Source of the DNA: Pedobacter ginsengisoli
Lineage (GTDB): Bacteria; Bacteroidota; Bacteroidia; Sphingobacteriales; Sphingobacteriaceae
Assembly: GCF_030244015.1 (NCBI RefSeq)
Contig: NZ_JASSYX010000002.1
Coordinates: 868,001 to 932,000 of the forward strand
Direction of reading: 5' to 3'
Length of the DNA stretch: 64,000 nucleotides
The notes beneath the pieces are model-generated. The model was not told the origin of the DNA and ran no database searches. It saw only the letters and a list, made by a program, of their open reading frames with translations. This document shows, one piece after another, positions 61,128 through 64,000 of this stretch; within the stretch, counting starts at the first letter, position 1; each line of letters begins with the position of its first letter. The position numbers and the translations under genes are program-made.

Positions 61128-61147
61128 CAGGCCGCGGATGCGGCCTG
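61128..61147 (+). terminator. Rho-independent terminator after locus C
   Basis: CAGGCCGC (61128-61135) and GCGGCCTG (61140-61147) form an 8-bp GC-rich stem with the loop GGAT, followed by CTTTGTTTA. It lies about 20 bases after the TlpA-type stop and ends the locus. Confidence 0.75.
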
Positions 61148-61422
61148 CTTTGTTTATGTTGATGCCCCTCTTAATTCTCCTACAGCTCGGAAAATTGAGA
61201 TGCACTTTTAACAGAATTACCAGGATTCCCTTTTTAAATCTATAAAATAATTTTTCCTATAAAAAGACCATAGTTTACCGCTCTACAGCTGCTCAAAGAT
61301 AGGTTTTAACAGGTAAAGGCTTAACAATACACAGGCAGGGCATAGGTACACCACGCCTTGTCATTGTTTGTTATGTCAATTTTTTTATGTCAACCGAATT
61401 ATAAACTAAATAATGAACGATT
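61148..61422. other. Gene-free interval with TTATGTCAA direct repeats
   Basis: With the terminator this forms a 314-base gap between locus C and the small HTH-like gene. Near its end TTATGTCAA occurs twice (61371-61379 and 61385-61393), 14 bases apart and about 30 bases before the ATG at 61423. These could be a regulator site for that gene. No coding frame or RNA structure was recognised elsewhere in the interval. Confidence 0.4.
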
Positions 61423-61629
61423 ATGGAAGTACTTTACATGGAAGTAAAAGCCCTGCAGGGAATGTTACAAATCTGCCCCTCAACGGCCAAAAAGAAGATT
61501 GCAAAAGTCAGGAAGGCCCTTGGCATTCCGAAATACGAAAAAGTAACGGTCGAGGAGTATTGCAAAGAGCATAGATTGAACTACGATACGGTGCAAAAAT
61601 TATTGCAGGAAGGTATGAAAAGAAAGTAA
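61423..61629 (+). CDS. Small helix-turn-helix-like protein, 68 residues
   Basis: The frame starts MEVLYMEVKALQGMLQICPS; a second ATG at 61438 is also possible. The region ALQGMLQICPSTAKKKIAKV followed by RKALGIPKYEKVTVEEYCKE looks like a short helix-turn-helix or excisionase-like DNA-binding fold, ending HRLNYDTVQKLLQEGMKRK. It has no signal peptide and is basic. No named family was recognised. It comes first in the run of genes up to the DUF6266 paralogues, which makes it a candidate regulator of them. The link is inference from position only. Confidence 0.65.
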   Translation: MEVLYMEVKALQGMLQICPSTAKKKIAKVRKALGIPKYEKVTVEEYCKEHRLNYDTVQKLLQEGMKRK

Positions 61630-61687
61630 TAAGGTTTAACGATGTCTGTAGAGGTAGCGATAATTAGGAGGGGTTTACCTGTTGCCT

Positions 61688-61695
61688 TACTTTTG
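61688..61695 (+). promoter_or_regulatory. Possible -7 box (TACTTTTG) for the unknown gene at 61719
   Basis: TACTTTTG matches TAnnTTTG and lies 23 bases before the ATG at 61719. No good -33 element is visible, so the call is weak. The gene would otherwise depend on readthrough from the HTH-like gene. Confidence 0.35.
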
Positions 61696-61718
61696 ATTCA
61701 TCAACCAACCTATTTGAT

Positions 61719-62093
61719 ATGAACAGCTCTTTAACAATTAGTATTTACAGGCGGGCAGGACGGCAGGCTTCGCTGGTTTTTAGAAGGGGAAATAAGGTTT
61801 TGTACCGGATCACGACCGTTGAGCATGCCCAGGCTGTGGTAAGGGTTTTTGGTGGTTATGAAGCTGATCTGAAGAAAAATGAGGCTGAGCCTGAGTTTGT
61901 GTTTGAGATTTTATGCCCCAGGAAGAGGAATAGGGCCGTGGAAATAGGATTGGATGGTGGCCGGGCTCATTTGTATGTGTATGAGCTGGTGAGTGGGGAG
62001 CTTTCTCCTTGTTTTAGATGGAATGGAAGCAGGGATGAGTTGTTTGAGGCTTTAGGCCAGCTTTCGCTTATGGCGTTTATAAACAGGTATTGA
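61719..62093 (+). CDS. Hypothetical protein, 124 residues, next to DUF6266 genes
   Basis: It begins MNSSLTISIYRRAGRQASLV and has FRRGNKVLYRITTVEHAQAV, then FVFEILCPRKRNRAVEIGLD, ending ALGQLSLMAFINRY. It is a compact cytosolic alpha/beta protein without signal or membrane segment and with many Arg residues. No family was recognised. It lies between the HTH-like gene and DUF6266 paralogue 2, in the same direction, with 115 bases to the latter. The region is unlike the preceding locus in base use (more G+T-rich). Confidence 0.6.
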   Translation: MNSSLTISIYRRAGRQASLVFRRGNKVLYRITTVEHAQAVVRVFGGYEADLKKNEAEPEFVFEILCPRKRNRAVEIGLDGGRAHLYVYELVSGELSPCFRWNGSRDELFEALGQLSLMAFINRY

Positions 62094-62208
62094 GATTTTG
62101 GTTTTTCGCCTTTTTGGTAAGGCATCCCTGGCTTGTCCCTGACTCAGGAATCGGGACGGTCTGAATAGCGCAGGGTAAAGCAGTGTTTTACAATTTAATT
62201 TTATGTTT

Positions 62209-62850
62209 ATGGGACGTTTAACTGGTGGTCCTTACTACTTTTTGATAGGCAGGACCGGTAACAACGTTGGGCGGGTAAGAAACGGCAAAAATACGTTTTC
62301 TATGCGTCCGCATCCTAGCAGTAAACCGCCTACCGAGGCGCAGCTTGCTGTGCGTTTTCCTCTGGGTATGTTTGCAGCCTGGCTGAGCTGGATTTCGCCT
62401 GTCATCGAGACTGGATTTCAGGACTATGATGAAGGTGAGTCGGCTATGAATGCTGCGGTGGGGTACAACATTAAAAACGCCGTTACCGGCGTGTATCCGA
62501 TGCAGGCCATTGACTATCCAAAAGTGCTGCTGAGCAGGGGAAAGGTAAGTGGTCCGAGTAGTCCTGTTATGGCGACTACTGTGGATGCGCAGCTGGACAT
62601 TACCTGGTCTGATGTGATCGAGAGTACGATTGGCTTGCCGACAGACATGGCAACTTTTGTGGTGTACAATCCGTCAAGGGGTGCTTTTGCGGTGAGGTCT
62701 GGTGTGGTAGCGAGGTCTGCTGAGAGCTATGACATCTCGCTGCCATCTGCCTGGAGCACGGAGAATGTGCATGTGTACATGATCTTTGTGGAGGTTGAGG
62801 GCAAGGCTGTAAGTACGAGTGCTTATCTGGGCGCTACGGTAGTGCAGTAG
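62209..62850 (+). CDS. DUF6266 family protein, paralogue 2
   Basis: 213 residues from the ATG at 62209 (MGRLTGGPYYFLIGRTGNNV); an ATG two codons earlier at 62203 is also possible, but the shorter one aligns with the other copies. It keeps the family's KPPTEAQLAVRFPLG, NAAVGYNIKNAVTGVYPMQA and the end VYMIFVEVEGKAVSTSAYLG. It is the most diverged of the three copies, with a different middle part (ESTIGLPTDMATFVVYNPSR) and a less basic N-terminus. It is separated from paralogue 3 by 261 bases holding two long hairpins. The function is unknown. Confidence 0.85.
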   Translation: MGRLTGGPYYFLIGRTGNNVGRVRNGKNTFSMRPHPSSKPPTEAQLAVRFPLGMFAAWLSWISPVIETGFQDYDEGESAMNAAVGYNIKNAVTGVYPMQAIDYPKVLLSRGKVSGPSSPVMATTVDAQLDITWSDVIESTIGLPTDMATFVVYNPSRGAFAVRSGVVARSAESYDISLPSAWSTENVHVYMIFVEVEGKAVSTSAYLGATVVQ

Positions 62851-62852
62851 TT

Positions 62853-62935
62853 AAAAATGGTGGTCTCCTCCAGGGCTCGGTTTTCAAGGCGCGAAAAGCG
62901 CATGAAAACAATGCCCATCGGAGTCACCATTTTTT
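62853..62935. repeat. Long imperfect hairpin 1 between DUF6266 genes
   Basis: AAAAATGGTG (62853-62862) pairs with CACCATTTTT (62926-62935); further paired steps are CTCC/GGAG, GGGC/GCCC, GTTTTCA (62880-62886)/TGAAAAC (62903-62909) and GCGC/GCGC around the loop GAAAA (62893-62897). This 83-bp structure starts 3 bases after the stop of paralogue 2, so it may serve as a terminator, but its length and regular pairing exceed that need. Confidence 0.8.
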
Positions 62936-62973
62936 ATGGGAAAACAGGGCGGTTAAAAGGTATGCGCCTGGAA

Positions 62974-63066
62974 CAAAATGTGGGTGTCTGTGACCGGGCA
63001 TCAGCGCCCTTTGTGCCCCTTCAGGCACCTAAGGGATGCAAACCGGGAGCAGATTCCCACATTTTG
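62974..63066. repeat. Long imperfect hairpin 2 between DUF6266 genes
   Basis: CAAAATGTGGG (62974-62984) pairs with CCCACATTTTG (63056-63066); inner steps are TCTG/CAGA, CCGG/CCGG, GCAT/ATGC, CCCTT/AAGGG and GTGCC (63013-63017)/GGCAC (63024-63028) around the loop CCTTCA. The 93-bp element ends 45 bases before the ATG of paralogue 3 and is separated from hairpin 1 by 38 bases. Confidence 0.8.
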
Positions 63067-63111
63067 TTAGATAAGAAAACAATTGTTAATTAAATTTTGA
63101 AAGAAGATATC

Positions 63112-63747
63112 ATGGGAATTATGAAGAACGGCCCTCATGGGCCGGTATATGGCAGAGTCGGCAATCTGGTAACGTATAGGGTACTGAACAAGGATGTGGT
63201 AAGGATGGTGGGTGAGAATAATAAGCCGCCTAGTTTGGAACAGCTGGCCTGCAGGCAGCGAATGGCTGTGGTGGTTGCTTTTCTGCGTCCGCTGACTGAT
63301 TTTATTAATATTGGTTTTGCACTGAAGGCCAGAGCTGCGAATAAGTATCCTTATAATATGGCAGTGTCATATAATGTAAAGCATGCTTTGGCTGGGGTGT
63401 ATCCTGATGTGGTAATGGATTATGCTAAGGTGATGGTGGCAAACGGGAATTTGTCTGTGGCTGTCAATGCAGGGGTATTATTGGCAGATGAAGGGTTACG
63501 TTTTAGTTGGGATGCCGGTAGTGATATGGGTATTGCGGAGCAAAGGCAAAGGGTGATGATGCTGGCCTGCTTTCCGTTATTGCAAAAGGTGATGTGCTTT
63601 ATTGGTGGTGCTGAGCGGGTTGCGGGAACGGATGTGCTGTATTTGCCGAATGATTTAAGGGCTGCGTACATGGAGATTTACATTTCTTTTATCAGTGTAG
63701 GTAACAATGAAGTTGCAGACAGTGTTTACCTGGGCAGGCTGCACTAG
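63112..63747 (+). CDS. DUF6266 family protein, paralogue 3
   Basis: 211 residues from the ATG at 63112, which aligns with paralogue 1 (an in-frame TTG lies 15 bases earlier). The start MGIMKNGPHGPVYGRVGNLV, the blocks NKPPSLEQLACRQRMAVVVA and NMAVSYNVKHALAGVYPDVV, and the end YISFISVGNNEVADSVYLGR match paralogue 1 closely. No signal peptide or membrane segment is seen. It lies behind the two long hairpins and ends 52 bases before the GH92 gene. The function is unknown. Confidence 0.87.
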   Translation: MGIMKNGPHGPVYGRVGNLVTYRVLNKDVVRMVGENNKPPSLEQLACRQRMAVVVAFLRPLTDFINIGFALKARAANKYPYNMAVSYNVKHALAGVYPDVVMDYAKVMVANGNLSVAVNAGVLLADEGLRFSWDAGSDMGIAEQRQRVMMLACFPLLQKVMCFIGGAERVAGTDVLYLPNDLRAAYMEIYISFISVGNNEVADSVYLGRLH

Positions 63748-63799
63748 GTTATCTGCTCAATTTTCCTATTTTTACCCAACCACACAAACGTTTAGGAAA

Positions 63800-64000
63800 A
63801 TGAGAAACCACATCAAACCTGTTTTAGGCTTCGCTTTAATGGCATTGCTTGTATCCAATGCAGCGAAAAGCCAAACCACCGGCAACAACAAGTATGTAAA
63901 CACTTTTATAGGAACCTATCCGCTTACTGATCCTAAAATACTGGGTTATGAGCTGCCAAAAGGCTGGAGGTCATGGGCGGGATTGACATTCCCGGGAAGC
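63800..64000 (+). CDS. GH92-family glycosidase, N-terminal fragment (runs off the window)
   Basis: The ATG at 63800-63802 opens a frame to the window end (67 residues). A signal peptide (VLGFALMALLVSNAAKSQ) is followed by NNKYVNTFIGTYPLTDPKIL and WRSWAGLTFPGS. The VNTFIGT and the following G-x-TFPG are the usual opening of GH92 exo-alpha-mannosidases, which act in the periplasm or on the surface of Bacteroidota on alpha-mannosides. The catalytic region is outside the window, so activity cannot be confirmed. Confidence 0.75.
   Translation, partial: MRNHIKPVLGFALMALLVSNAAKSQTTGNNKYVNTFIGTYPLTDPKILGYELPKGWRSWAGLTFPGS

Noticed and set aside
62857-63093. 78-residue plus-strand frame between DUF6266 genes
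   Set aside because: It reads through two long hairpins, and its composition follows their arms; no start-site or family support.

Overview
The window comes from a Bacteroidota chromosome, most likely family Sphingobacteriaceae (Pedobacter or a close relative). Evidence: three ECF sigma / FecR / STN-domain TonB-receptor loci, two of them with SusC/SusD pairs; TAnnTTTG-type -7 boxes; few Shine-Dalgarno sites; a SMUG2-type DNA glycosylase; three DUF6266 paralogues; and many short lipoproteins and beta-barrels. No rRNA, tRNA, CRISPR array or intact insertion sequence was seen. The only RNA gene recognised is rnpB, on the minus strand at 48080-48467.

Layout. 1-9.4 kb: housekeeping and stress genes, namely an acetyltransferase fragment, an ABM monooxygenase, an unusual GAPDH next to a GlxA/AraC regulator, an MFS exporter, a sulfurtransferase, SMUG2, DUF488, GNAT/DUF2461, DUF2059 and DinB. 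9.5-15 kb: secreted propellers, a DUF1080 protein, a Gfo/Idh/MocA oxidoreductase and the first DUF6266 gene, which has an 11-bp tandem repeat upstream. 15-18.6 kb: a transglutaminase / alpha-E / circularly permuted ATP-grasp operon. 18.9-25.7 kb: an outer-membrane barrel, secreted proteins, a CPA1 antiporter and an FtsX-type permease. 26-30.3 kb: sigma/FecR/receptor locus A. 30.5-33.2 kb: a 5-oxoprolinase operon (pxpBCA) with a small partner gene. 33.3-38 kb: gatB, a TlpA protein, an OmpR-type regulator and an RluA-type synthase. 38-46.4 kb: locus B (sigma, FecR, SusC, SusD, DUF1735/discoidin). 46.6-52.2 kb: an NtrC-type regulator, rnpB, a threefold hairpin repeat, a repeat protein, Uma2, DoxX and PhyH. 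52.6-61.1 kb: locus C (sigma, FecR, SusC, SusD, TlpA with a DUF3738-like tail). 61.4-63.8 kb: a small helix-turn-helix-like gene, an unknown gene and two DUF6266 paralogues separated by two long imperfect hairpins. The start of a GH92 glycosidase closes the window.

How the parts work together. Loci A-C fit the surface-signalling scheme in which substrate binding at an STN-bearing receptor is passed through FecR to an ECF sigma factor that switches on uptake genes. B and C are nutrient (glycan or peptide) uptake loci, and the GH92, DUF1080 and Gfo/Idh/MocA genes fit a glycan-using lifestyle.

Most noteworthy: a FecR gene carrying three in-frame palindromic repeats; tandem fold-back elements beside rnpB, one copy of which restores stem pairing; two further long hairpins between DUF6266 paralogues; helically phased 11-bp repeats upstream of another DUF6266 gene; a GAPDH with altered active-site neighbours; and a sigma-54-type activator whose GAFTGA loop reads GSFTSA. 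The DUF6266 neighbourhood is the best candidate for undescribed biology, but its function cannot be read from the sequence.
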